Below, piece by piece: positions 8,887 through 16,454 of a stretch of DNA of 21,174 nucleotides. How positions within the stretch are numbered: position 1 is the first letter of the stretch; each line of letters starts with the position of its first letter. A program made the position numbers and the translations under genes. The stretch comes from Pseudomonadota bacterium (GTDB taxonomy: Bacteria; Pseudomonadota; Alphaproteobacteria; Reyranellales; Reyranellaceae), in contig JAEZIF010000469.1 of NCBI GenBank assembly GCA_023416135.1, forward strand, positions 1 to 21,174, read 5' to 3'. The notes beneath the pieces are model-generated. The model saw only the letters and a list, made by a program, of their open reading frames with translations, had not been told where the DNA came from and did not search any database.

Positions 8887-9087
8887 CTAAAGCACCTGCC
8901 AGTGCACCAGCGCGAATAGGGTGACGGCAGCGGCGAACGCCCCGTACAGCGCCAGCGTCAGCGGCCGGAGCTGGCGGACATTGTCATTGGCCGGCCGGCC
9001 GAGCCGCACGATGCGCGGCAGCGGCCTGGAGTTCTGCTCGGCCGCCCAGGTCGTTGCCTGGCGCGGCCCTCGCGATGATCGTGCCAT
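8887..9087 (-). CDS. Small single-pass membrane protein, function unknown
   Basis: A 66-residue product that I do not recognise. The N-terminal half is basic (MARSSRGPRQ, then RPLPRIVRLGR); it is followed by a PANDN motif at 32-36 and one hydrophobic helix at about 43-63 (LTLALYGAFAAAVTLFALV), with a tail of only a few residues. The basic N-terminus suggests that this end stays in the cytoplasm. The frame is open back to 9240 inside gltA, but ATG 9085-9087 has a strong GGAGGAAA about 10 nt upstream and gives the credible start. It begins 35 nt after the gltA stop on the same strand and could be co-transcribed with gltA. The good ribosome binding site and the membrane-protein composition argue against a chance frame. 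Confidence 0.65.
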   Translation of the reverse strand: MARSSRGPRQATTWAAEQNSRPLPRIVRLGRPANDNVRQLRPLTLALYGAFAAAVTLFALVHWQVL

Positions 9088-9122
9088 GTCTCGCTTTCCT
9101 CCCAGGACAGCGATCCGAAATC

Positions 9123-10421
9123 TCAACCTCTCATGTGCAGCGGCTTGTAGGGCCGCTCGGTCTGGCCGTTGTAGAGCTGGCGCGGCCGGCCGATCTTCTG
9201 GTCGGGATCCTCGATCATCTCGTTCCACTGCGAAATCCACCCGACGGTGCGCGCCACCGCGAACAGAACGGTGAACATCGAGGTCGGGATGCCGATCGCG
9301 CGGAAGATGATGCCCGAGTAGAAGTCGACGTTCGGGTAGAGCTTCTTGGAGATGAAGTAGTCGTCCTTGAGCGCGATCTGCTCCATCTCCATGGCGAGCT
9401 CGAGCAGCGGGTCATGGGTGATGCCGAGCGAAGTCAGCACCTCGTGGCAGGTCTGGCGCATGACCTTGGCGCGCGGATCGTAATTCTTGTAGACGCGGTG
9501 GCCGAAGCCCATCAGGCGGGTGTGGTCCTGCTTGTCCTTCACGCGGCTCAGGAAGCCCGGAATGTTCTGCTTGCCGCCGATCTCGTTCAGCATGTTGATG
9601 ACGGCTTCGTTGGCGCCGCCGTGGCTCGGGCCCCACAGCGAGGCGATGCCGGCGGCGATACAGGCAAACGGATTGGCGCCCGAGGAGCCTGCCAGCCGCA
9701 CCGTCGAGGTCGAGGCGTTCTGCTCGTGGTCGGCATGCAGCATCAGGATGCGGTCGACGGCCTTCTCGAGCACCGGGTTGATCTCGTAGTCCTCGGCCGG
9801 GACCGAGAACATCATGCGCAGGAAGTTGCCGGCGTAGCTCAGGTCGTTGCGCGGATAGACGAACGGCTGGCCGACCGAATACTTGTAGGCCATGGCGGCG
9901 ATGGTCGGCATCTTGGCGACCAGCCGGTAGGACGCGACCATGCGCTGGTGCGGGTCATGGATATCGAGCGAGTCGTGGTAGAAGGCCGAGAGCGCGCCGA
10001 CCACGCCGCAGCACACCGCCATGGGGTGGGCGTCGCGCCGGAAGCCGCGATAGAACTGGCTGAGCTGCTCATGCACCATGGTGTGCATGGTAATGTCGTG
10101 GACGAACTTGTCCTTCTGAGCCTTGGTTGGCAGCTCGCCCTTCATCAGGAGGTAGGAGACCTCCATGTGGTCGCTCTGCTCGGCCAGCTCCGCGATATTG
10201 TAGCCGCGGTAGAGGAGGACGCCCTCGTCGCCGTCGATGTAGGTGATCTTCGAGCCGCATGAGCCGGTCGAGGTGAAGCCCGGGTCGTAGGTGAACATGC
10301 CCGAATCGCCGTACAGCTTGCGGATATCGACCAGACGCGGGCCGACCGTGCCGTGGATGATAGGATACTCGTAGGATTTGCCGGTTTCGTTGTCGGTCAG
10401 CGTTGCGGTCGACTTGGCCAT
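9123..10421 (-). CDS. gltA: Citrate synthase (type II)
   Basis: Condenses acetyl-CoA and oxaloacetate to citrate, the entry step of the TCA cycle. The 432-residue product has the length and N-terminal beta-rich domain of the hexameric, NADH-sensitive type II enzymes of Gram-negative bacteria. The catalytic triad is visible: His267 (LWGPSHGGANEA), His308 (MGFGHRVYKNYDPRA) and Asp366 (YPNVDFYSG). The C-terminal GRPRQLYNG is also typical. ATG 10419-10421 has a GAAAGAGTGAG stretch upstream. Its location next to gltX is conserved in alphaproteobacteria; the lipid A genes that often converge on it from the other side are missing here. Confidence 0.97.
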   Translation of the reverse strand: MAKSTATLTDNETGKSYEYPIIHGTVGPRLVDIRKLYGDSGMFTYDPGFTSTGSCGSKITYIDGDEGVLLYRGYNIAELAEQSDHMEVSYLLMKGELPTKAQKDKFVHDITMHTMVHEQLSQFYRGFRRDAHPMAVCCGVVGALSAFYHDSLDIHDPHQRMVASYRLVAKMPTIAAMAYKYSVGQPFVYPRNDLSYAGNFLRMMFSVPAEDYEINPVLEKAVDRILMLHADHEQNASTSTVRLAGSSGANPFACIAAGIASLWGPSHGGANEAVINMLNEIGGKQNIPGFLSRVKDKQDHTRLMGFGHRVYKNYDPRAKVMRQTCHEVLTSLGITHDPLLELAMEMEQIALKDDYFISKKLYPNVDFYSGIIFRAIGIPTSMFTVLFAVARTVGWISQWNEMIEDPDQKIGRPRQLYNGQTERPYKPLHMRG

Positions 10422-10468
10422 AGCTCACTCTTTCAGCTCGATTTCACGGGTCGGATGCACCCTAACAA

Positions 10469-10485
10469 GCCCCCTCCGAGGGCGC
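10469..10485 (-). terminator. Weak terminator-like hairpin between gltX and gltA
   Basis: Read on the minus strand, 10485 to 10469 folds into a 7-bp stem with one mismatch and a 3-nt loop (GCGCCCT against AGGGGGC), followed directly by TTGTTA. It lies about 150 nt after the gltX stop and 47 nt before the gltA start, so it could limit read-through from gltX. The T-stretch is short. The rest of the 214-nt gap (10422-10635) shows no other clear element. Confidence 0.3.
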
Positions 10486-10635
10486 AATTGTGCCGGCCAG
10501 CCGCTATTTCGCGGCCCGCGGCAGGCCCGCGATCCGGCCGTCGATCAGCGGGGGCAGGAACATGATCGGGAGAATCAACACTGCACTCGCTGTGACCTGT
10601 CCTGCCGCACCGTCACGGCCGCATGCGCATCGCTT

Positions 10636-12039
10636 CTATCCGCCCGCGGCCAGCAATCTCTTCCCGGTCTCGGCGGGTCCCAGGATGGCGACCACCTCGA
10701 AAATGCCGGGCGACACCGTCGAGCCGCTCAGCGCGACGCGCAGCGGCTGGGCGACCTGGCCCAGCTTGACGTTCTCGGCCTCGGCGAAGCGGCGCACCGC
10801 CTCCTCGAGCGGCTTCTCGCTCCAGTCCGTGACCTCCTCGAAGGCGGCCGCCAGCCGGCCGAGCAGCGCCTTGCCGTCGGGCGTGAGCTGGGCGCGCGCC
10901 TTGTCGTCGGCGATCGGCGGGGCGCCGTCGCTGGCGTAGAAGACCAGGTTGTCGGCGAGCTCGGTCACGGTGCGGGAGCGCTGCTTGACGCCATTCATGC
11001 CGCGTTCGATGCGCGCCATGCCGGTCTGGTCGATGGCCCGGCCGAGCTTCAGTTCGATGCGCGGCACCACCAGCGGCAGCAGCTCGGCATCGGGCGCCTC
11101 ACGCAAGTAATGGGCGTTGAGATTGGTGAGCTTCACCGTGTCGAAGCGCGACGCCGAGCGGCCGACGCCCGCCAGGTCGAACCACTCGATCGCCTGCCTG
11201 GTCGAGATGATCTCATTGTCGCCGTGGCCCCAGCCCAGGCGCAGCAGGTAGTTGCGCAGCGCCTCCGGCAAGAAGCCCATGTCACGGTAGGCATCGACAC
11301 CGAGCGCACCGTGACGCTTGCTGAGCTTGGCGCCGTCGGCGCCGTGGATGAGCGGGATGTGGGCATAGACCGGCTCGGGCCAGCCCATGGCCTTGATGAT
11401 CTGCAGTTGCCGGAAGGCGTTGTTGAGGTGGTCGTCGCCTCGGATCACGTGCGTGATGCCCATGTCGTAGTCGTCGACCACGACGGCGTGCATGTAGGTC
11501 GGCGTGCCGTCGGCGCGCAGCAGGATCATGTCGTCGAGCTGCGCGTTCTCGACCTTGACCTCGCCCTGCACGGCGTCCTGGATCACAGTCTGGCCGTTCT
11601 GCGGCGCCTTCAGCCGGATCACCGGTGCGACCCCCGGCGGCGCGTCCTTCGGGTCGCGGTCGCGCCAGCGGCCGTCGTAGCGCATCGGCACGCCGGCGCG
11701 CTTCTGTGCCTGGCGCATCTCGTCCAGCTCCTGAGGCGAGGCGTAGCAGTAGTAGGCCTTGCCCTCGGCCAGCATCCGGCGGGCAACCTCGGCGTGCCGG
11801 TCGGCGCGTGGAAACTGGTAGATGACATCGCCATCCCAATCGAGGCCGAGCCACGAAAGCCCGTCGAGGATCGCTTCCACGGCGGCGGGCGTTGAGCGCG
11901 CGCGGTCGGTGTCCTCGATGCGCAGCAGGTACTTGCCGCCGTGATGGCGGGCATACAGCCAGTTGAAGAGCGCCGTGCGCGCGCCGCCGATGTGGAGAAA
12001 TCCGGTGGGCGAGGGGGCGAAACGGGTAACGACGGTCAT
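10636..12039 (-). CDS. gltX: Glutamyl-tRNA synthetase
   Basis: A class I aminoacyl-tRNA synthetase that charges tRNA with glutamate. The 467-residue product has the class I signature as FAPSPTGFLHIGGARTALFNW (HIGG at 16-19) and the second signature as KLSKRHG (from 238). Conserved IEDTDRARST (41-50) and VIRGDDHLNN (198-207) also fit. Of the zinc-binding cysteines found in E. coli GluRS only Cys98 is evident, so this is probably a zinc-free form. The frame is open to 13440 on this strand, but that extension is a GC-driven shadow of comEC; ATG 12037-12039 gives the canonical MTVVTRFAPSPTG start. Many alphaproteobacteria have a second gltX-like copy for tRNA-Gln misacylation; which copy this is cannot be told from the window. 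Confidence 0.96.
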   Translation of the reverse strand: MTVVTRFAPSPTGFLHIGGARTALFNWLYARHHGGKYLLRIEDTDRARSTPAAVEAILDGLSWLGLDWDGDVIYQFPRADRHAEVARRMLAEGKAYYCYASPQELDEMRQAQKRAGVPMRYDGRWRDRDPKDAPPGVAPVIRLKAPQNGQTVIQDAVQGEVKVENAQLDDMILLRADGTPTYMHAVVVDDYDMGITHVIRGDDHLNNAFRQLQIIKAMGWPEPVYAHIPLIHGADGAKLSKRHGALGVDAYRDMGFLPEALRNYLLRLGWGHGDNEIISTRQAIEWFDLAGVGRSASRFDTVKLTNLNAHYLREAPDAELLPLVVPRIELKLGRAIDQTGMARIERGMNGVKQRSRTVTELADNLVFYASDGAPPIADDKARAQLTPDGKALLGRLAAAFEEVTDWSEKPLEEAVRRFAEAENVKLGQVAQPLRVALSGSTVSPGIFEVVAILGPAETGKRLLAAGG

Positions 12040-12040
12040 G

Positions 12041-12113
12041 GTGCAGGGATCGCGCGGGTTTTGCCGCATTTCGGCCGAAAAAGCGCGCCGTAGGTAGGCG
12101 AGCGTCCCTGCAC
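12041..12113. promoter_or_regulatory. Divergent gltX/comEC control region with nested dyads
   Basis: The 102-nt gap between the divergent starts contains a perfect 9-bp inverted repeat, GTGCAGGGA (12041-12049) and TCCCTGCAC (12105-12113), 55 nt apart. Nested between them is a perfect 12-bp palindrome, TTTCGGCCGAAA (12069-12080). Both promoters must lie here or in the gene starts. The dyads are seen directly; that they bind a regulator or form mRNA structure is inference. No confident -35/-10 pair was identified. Confidence 0.4.
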
Positions 12114-12141
12114 TGTCAAACAACGGAACGTGGGAGGCAGC

Positions 12142-14271
12142 GTGGCGGGGGCGCGTGCCTGGATCCTGGACCAGCTCGATACTGAGCGCAGCCGCTGGAT
12201 GCTGTGGCTGCCGGTGGCACTGGGCCTGGGCATCGCGATCTACTTCGAACTGCCGAGCGAGCCCGCGCTGTGGCTGGGGCCGGTGCTGGCGGCCGTTGCC
12301 CTCGCACTCGTGTTCTTCGCGCCGGCCGGCAGCCTCGCCCGCGCCGTCGCGATCGGCCTGGTCGCGGCGACGGTGGGCTTCGGCCTGATGGCCTGGCGTA
12401 CTGCCAGCGTTGCCGCGCCGACGCTCACCCGGCCCCTGTTCAACGTCAACGTCGAAGGCCGCATCGCCGACATCCAGCGCCTGCCGGAGGGCGTGCGGGT
12501 CGTGCTCGAGGCCGTGCGGCTCAAGGGCAGCGGCGCACCGCCGCCGGAATTGACGCCGGTGCGGCTGCGTGTGTCGCTCAGCAAAGGCGCGCCGCCGCTG
12601 CATGTCGGCGACCGCATCCTGGTCCTGGCCAACATCTCGCCACCCAGCGGCCCCGCCGCACCCGGCGCCTTCGATTTCCAGCGCGTCGCCTGGTACCAGC
12701 AGCTCGGCGCCGTCGGCTATGCGCTCGCCCGCGCAGTCGTGATCGAGCCCGGCAAGCCCGACGGCTTCGTGCGCGCCATCGATGCCCTGCGCGCCGACGT
12801 CGTCGAGCGCATCATGAAGGCGCTGCCCGGCTCCGAAGGCGGCGTGGTCGCGGCTCTCCTGGCGGGGGAGCAGACTGCGGTCGACAAGGACATCGCCCAG
12901 GCGATGCGCGATTCGGGGCTGGCCCACATCCTGTCGATCTCGGGCCTGCACATCGTCTTCGTCGTGGCCCTGGTCATGGGGCTGGTCCGCTACGGGATCG
13001 CCCTGGTGCCGTGGGTCGCCTTGCGCATCGACGCCAAGAAGATCGCCGCCGTGCTCGCGCTGATGACGGCCCTGTTCTACACCGCGCTGGCCGGCGCTCC
13101 GGTGCCGGCGCAGCGCGCCTGCGCCATGGCGAGCTTCGCCTTGCTCGCCATCATGCTCGACCGCACGGCCCTGTCGCTCAGGCTGGTCGCCTGGTCGGCC
13201 GTCATCGTGCTCGCGGTGGCACCTGAATCGCTCACCGGCGCCTCGTTCCAGATGTCGTTCGCTGCCGTGGTCGCCCTGATCGCGGCCTGGGAGGCGGCAG
13301 CCGGCTGGCGGCGACGTCTGCACGAGCGCGCCGACCGCGCGCGCCATCGCTGGCTGTGGCGGCGCGGGGCCGCCATCGCGGCGAGCCTCGCCACCACCCT
13401 GATCGCTTCGATCGCGACCGGCGCCTTCGCCGCCTACCACTTCAACCGCCTGTCGCTGCTCGGCGTCGTCGCCAATCTTTTGGGTGTGCCGCTCACCGGC
13501 TTCTGGATCATGCCCTGGGGGCTGGTTGCGATGCTGCTGATGCCGCTCGGGCTGGAGCGCTTCGGCCTGGTGCCCATGGGCTGGGGCGTCGAAGGGCTGA
13601 ACGCCATCGCCAGGTATGTCGGCAACTGGCCGGATGCGGCGACGCTGGTGCCATCCATGCCCAGCGCCAGCCTGTGGCTGATCACCGGTGGCGGCCTGTG
13701 GTTCTGCCTGTGGCGCCGTCGCTGGCGTTTAGCCGGGCTGCCGGCCGTGGCGATCGGTCTGTTGCTCGCCCCGCCGCCGGCACCCGACCTCCTGATGAGC
13801 GACGACGGCCGCGTGCTCGGCCTGCGCGACGACAAGGGCGTCGTCCATGTCGCCTCATCGCGCACCGACCGCTTCGTCGCCGATACCTGGGCGCGGCGCA
13901 GCGGGCAGGAGGGGGCCAAGCGGTGGCTCGCCAGCGCCGATGAGGAGGCGGCCGGCCTCGGCTGCCGGACCGGGCTCTGCCGCTGGCGCAAGGGGCCGTG
14001 GCGCATCGCCCTGGTGAGCGACGAGCGGAGACTCGCCGAGGCCTGCGGCAATGCCGATATCGTGCTGTCGACCGTCGATGCCCAGAGCCGCTGCCGCGGG
14101 CCGCGGCTGGTCATCGACCGCCGCAACGCCTGGCGTGAGGGGGCCCAGGCACTGTGGCTCGACGAGCAGGGTGTTCGGCGCGAGACCGCCAATGCGCGGC
14201 GCGGCGATCGGCCGTGGGTGCCGGGCAGCCCGAGCCGGCAAGCCGCGCCGATGAAGGCACCGGGTATTTGA
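12142..14271 (+). CDS. comEC: ComEC/Rec2 family DNA-uptake channel protein
   Basis: Inner-membrane channel family that carries single-stranded DNA into the cytoplasm during natural transformation. The 709-residue product has N-terminal membrane helices, a soluble OB-like (DUF4131) segment at about 95-200 (VEGRIADIQRLP, LHVGDRILVLANI), and then the Competence domain with its hallmark HILSISGLHIVFV (Leu264 to His270 region) and many further helices. The C-terminal soluble part (from about residue 548) lacks the HxHxDH motif of a metallo-beta-lactamase domain, so the nuclease-like domain of Bacillus ComEC is absent or degenerate. GTG 12142 is chosen because GGGAGG lies 4 nt upstream; GTG 12130 is an alternative. 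It is divergent from gltX and convergent with lexA. Confidence 0.9.
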   Translation: MAGARAWILDQLDTERSRWMLWLPVALGLGIAIYFELPSEPALWLGPVLAAVALALVFFAPAGSLARAVAIGLVAATVGFGLMAWRTASVAAPTLTRPLFNVNVEGRIADIQRLPEGVRVVLEAVRLKGSGAPPPELTPVRLRVSLSKGAPPLHVGDRILVLANISPPSGPAAPGAFDFQRVAWYQQLGAVGYALARAVVIEPGKPDGFVRAIDALRADVVERIMKALPGSEGGVVAALLAGEQTAVDKDIAQAMRDSGLAHILSISGLHIVFVVALVMGLVRYGIALVPWVALRIDAKKIAAVLALMTALFYTALAGAPVPAQRACAMASFALLAIMLDRTALSLRLVAWSAVIVLAVAPESLTGASFQMSFAAVVALIAAWEAAAGWRRRLHERADRARHRWLWRRGAAIAASLATTLIASIATGAFAAYHFNRLSLLGVVANLLGVPLTGFWIMPWGLVAMLLMPLGLERFGLVPMGWGVEGLNAIARYVGNWPDAATLVPSMPSASLWLITGGGLWFCLWRRRWRLAGLPAVAIGLLLAPPPAPDLLMSDDGRVLGLRDDKGVVHVASSRTDRFVADTWARRSGQEGAKRWLASADEEAAGLGCRTGLCRWRKGPWRIALVSDERRLAEACGNADIVLSTVDAQSRCRGPRLVIDRRNAWREGAQALWLDEQGVRRETANARRGDRPWVPGSPSRQAAPMKAPGI

Positions 14272-14383
14272 CTGGGCATGCGCCCAATATAACCAAAGTT
14301 ATTTGCTGTGTCATCTCCGCACGACGCGAGGGATCGTTCGTGCTGCCCGACGGCACCTCGCTGCGATGCTGACTGTCGTCGCT

Positions 14384-15124
14384 TTAGTTGTAGCGGCGGT
14401 ACAGCCCCGCCAGCTTGCCCTGGATCTTGACCCGGTCGGGTCCGAAGATTCGTGTCTCGTAGGCGGCATTGGCGGGCTCGAGCGCGATCGAGGCGCCCTT
14501 CTTGCGCAGGCGCTTCAGGGTAGCCTCGGTGTCGTCGATCAGGGCGACGACGATCTCGCCCGAGTCCGCGGTGTCGGAACTCTTGATGATGGCGATGTCG
14601 CCGTTGTGGATGCCGGCCTCGATCATGGAATCGCCCTGCACTTCCAGGCAGTAGTGCGCGCCCGAGCTCAGGAGGGTCACCGGCACGTCGACGGTCGTCG
14701 AATTGTCGCGCAGCGCTTCGATCGGCGTACCGGCGGCGATCCGGCCGTAGAGGGGGAGGCTCAGCGCCTGGGCCTCGTTGGCGACCTGGATGGCGCCGGC
14801 CAGCGGCACCTTCTCGCCGCGCACGATCTGCGGCACGAAGCCTTCGCGGCTTTCGGCCAGGCCGGGCCGGCTCAGCAGCGGCGTGACGTTGGCCGCGGGC
14901 ATTGCCGCCGCGTCGGGAAGCTTCAGAACCTGCAGCGCCCGCGCGCGATGCGGCAGGCGGCGCAGGAAGCCGCGCTCCTCGAGGCCGGTGATCAGCCGGT
15001 GGATGCCCGACTTCGACTTCAGTCTCAGCGCCTCCTTCATCTCGTCGAACGACGGCGACACACCATCGTCGTTGAGGCGCTTGTTGATGAACATGAGCAG
15101 TTCGTTTTGCTTGCGGGTTAACAC
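14384..15124 (-). CDS. lexA: SOS response repressor LexA
   Basis: Represses DNA-damage genes and cleaves itself when RecA filaments form. The 246-residue product has an N-terminal winged helix (LTRKQNELLMFINKRL, then SPSFDEMKEAL), a linker of about 50 residues, and an S24 peptidase domain. The self-cleavage site is Ala131-Gly132 (GRIAAGTP); the catalytic pair is Ser166 (QGDSM) and Lys204 (EATLKRL). The start is GTG 15122-15124, with GGGGAG 6 nt upstream. The frame continues upstream, but those residues lie in the operator and promoter region. The stop lies 112 nt from that of convergent comEC. A consensus LexA box overlaps its promoter, so autorepression is expected. Confidence 0.96.
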   Translation of the reverse strand: MLTRKQNELLMFINKRLNDDGVSPSFDEMKEALRLKSKSGIHRLITGLEERGFLRRLPHRARALQVLKLPDAAAMPAANVTPLLSRPGLAESREGFVPQIVRGEKVPLAGAIQVANEAQALSLPLYGRIAAGTPIEALRDNSTTVDVPVTLLSSGAHYCLEVQGDSMIEAGIHNGDIAIIKSSDTADSGEIVVALIDDTEATLKRLRKKGASIALEPANAAYETRIFGPDRVKIQGKLAGLYRRYN

Positions 15125-15156
15125 CGTCTTCTCCCCAGACTGCCTACCAGATCTCG

Positions 15157-15171
15157 GAACAAATCCTGAAA
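15157..15171 (-). promoter_or_regulatory. Degenerate second LexA half-site pair in the lexA leader
   Basis: GAAC-N7-GAAA (plus-strand reading) matches 7 of the 8 fixed positions of the alphaproteobacterial LexA box. It lies 25 nt from the perfect box and between the predicted transcription start and the lexA GTG. A weak secondary operator is possible; a chance match cannot be excluded. Confidence 0.25.
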
Positions 15172-15181
15172 CCCGGCACAT

Positions 15182-15210
15182 GTTCTAGTTTGGTTCTTTC
15201 ACGATGTCAA
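15182..15210 (-). promoter_or_regulatory. lexA promoter with consensus LexA operator
   Basis: On the minus strand a -35 TTGACA (15205-15210) and a -10 TAGAAC (15182-15187) are separated by 17 nt. The sequence GAAC-N7-GAAC (15182-15196; GTTC-TAGTTTG-GTTC on the plus strand) is a perfect match to the alphaproteobacterial LexA box. It overlaps the -10 and half of the spacer, so bound LexA would block RNA polymerase. The promoter lies in the 118-nt gap between moeA and lexA, so lexA can be expressed apart from the trp/moa genes upstream. A small hairpin (CCCGA 15216-15220 with TCGGG 15226-15230) just after the moeA stop may reduce read-through. Confidence 0.9.
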
Positions 15211-15242
15211 CTTATCCCGAGGATATCGGGGAAAGCGGGGGA

Positions 15243-16454
15243 TCAGTACCCGCCGGGGAGAACAGAAAGATCGATGACCTGCACGGTGTCTCCCGCTTTG
15301 CGCGCAGGATCGTGCGCCGGCCTGACAAGCAGTCCCGACGACCAGGCGAGCACCGAGAGCATGGAGCTGTCCTGCACCGGATAGGGTTCCACCAGAAGAC
15401 CGTCGCCGGTCGGCGTGAGCCTGGCGCGAACGTAGTCTTCGCGGGTGTCGTTGGCCTTCACGTCGACGGCCAGACGCGCCGGCTCGGTTGCCACGAGGTC
15501 GCCCGGCTGCCCCAGCATGCGGTCGATGGCGGGCTTCAGGAACAGGAGCGCGCAGATCATCGTCGACACGGGGTTGCCCGGCAGGCCGAGCACGCGGGCT
15601 CGGTCCCTGGCGGCGAACATCAGGGGCTTTCCCGGCCGCATTGCGATGCGCCAGAAGTTCATGGAGAAGCCCTGTGCCTGGAGGGCCGCCTGGACGAGGT
15701 CGTGATCCCCGACCGAGGCGCCGCCCAAGGTAATCAGGAGGTCGTGCCGGGCGCCGGCGGCGATGCGGTCCTGGATCAACGTCGCGTCGTCGCGGGCGAT
15801 GTCGAACAGCGTCGGCTCGCCGCCCCAGGCGCGCACCAGAGCCGCCACGGCAATACCGGAGGAGGAGACGATCTGGTTGCGGCCCACCGGCTCGCCCGGC
15901 ATCACGAGTTCATCGCCGGTCGACAGGATGGCCACCCGCGGTTTCCGATGCACCGACAGCCACGGCAGGTTCATCGCCGCGGCCAGCGCCACGTCGCGCG
16001 CCGTGAGCGTGCGGCCCACGGCGAACGGCCGGTCGCCCGCCTTGAAATCGAGCCCGGCCTTGCGGACATGCCGGCCGATGCGCGGCGCCTCGAGGATGAC
16101 GATCTTGTCACCGTCAGCCTTGGTGTCTTCCTGGATGACGATGGAGTCGGCACCCATGGGCAGAGGGCCGCCGGTGAAGATGCGCACCGTCTCGCCGGGT
16201 TTCAGCGCATGGTCGTACGAGCCGCCGGCCGGCGCCTGGCCGACCAGCTTCAGGGTCGCCGGCGCGGCCGGCACGTCCTCGGCGCGCACGGCATAGCCGT
16301 CCATGGCCGAGAGGTCGGCGGGTGGCTGGGTGAGGCGTGCCTGTGGCGAGACCGCCAGCACGCGGCCGGCGGCGTCGGCCACCGACACCATCTCTGCCGG
16401 CAACTTGTCGAAGGCCGCGATCACGCGGGCGTGGGCATCTCGAACGGTGAGCAT
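15243..16454 (-). CDS. moeA: Molybdopterin molybdenumtransferase MoeA
   Basis: Inserts molybdate into adenylylated molybdopterin, releasing AMP and giving active molybdenum cofactor. The 403-residue product has the family motifs SAMDGYAVR (about 49-57), RIFTGGPLPMGAD, the MoCF-like core with AILSTGDEL, SSSGIAVAAL and TLGGASVGDHD, then MRPGKPLMF and GLPGNPVS. A C-terminal beta domain follows. Its ATG shares one base with the moaC stop (TGATG on the minus strand), so the two are translationally coupled. It is the fourth gene of a trpD-trpC-moaC-moeA run and is followed by lexA. The frame holds no breaks and the length is normal. Confidence 0.96.
   Translation of the reverse strand: MLTVRDAHARVIAAFDKLPAEMVSVADAAGRVLAVSPQARLTQPPADLSAMDGYAVRAEDVPAAPATLKLVGQAPAGGSYDHALKPGETVRIFTGGPLPMGADSIVIQEDTKADGDKIVILEAPRIGRHVRKAGLDFKAGDRPFAVGRTLTARDVALAAAMNLPWLSVHRKPRVAILSTGDELVMPGEPVGRNQIVSSSGIAVAALVRAWGGEPTLFDIARDDATLIQDRIAAGARHDLLITLGGASVGDHDLVQAALQAQGFSMNFWRIAMRPGKPLMFAARDRARVLGLPGNPVSTMICALLFLKPAIDRMLGQPGDLVATEPARLAVDVKANDTREDYVRARLTPTGDGLLVEPYPVQDSSMLSVLAWSSGLLVRPAHDPARKAGDTVQVIDLSVLPGGY

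Noticed and set aside
9054..10262. 402-codon plus-strand open frame over gltA
   Set aside because: It mirrors the codon pattern of gltA, which has all its catalytic residues on the other strand. The translation is rich in Val, Asp and His with no recognisable domain.
10378..11895. 505-codon plus-strand open frame over gltX
   Set aside because: Antisense shadow of a confident gltX; its composition is typical of reverse-complement GC-rich coding DNA.
12040..13440. Long minus-strand open frame upstream of gltX, making an apparent 934-residue protein
   Set aside because: It is antisense to comEC, low in complexity and rich in Arg, Gly and Ala. The glutamyl-tRNA synthetase similarity starts exactly at the ATG at 12039.
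14272..14383. Short TGGGC-ATGC-GCCCA stem (14273-14286) between convergent comEC and lexA as a terminator
   Set aside because: The stem is only 5 bp with no T-run on either strand, too weak to call.
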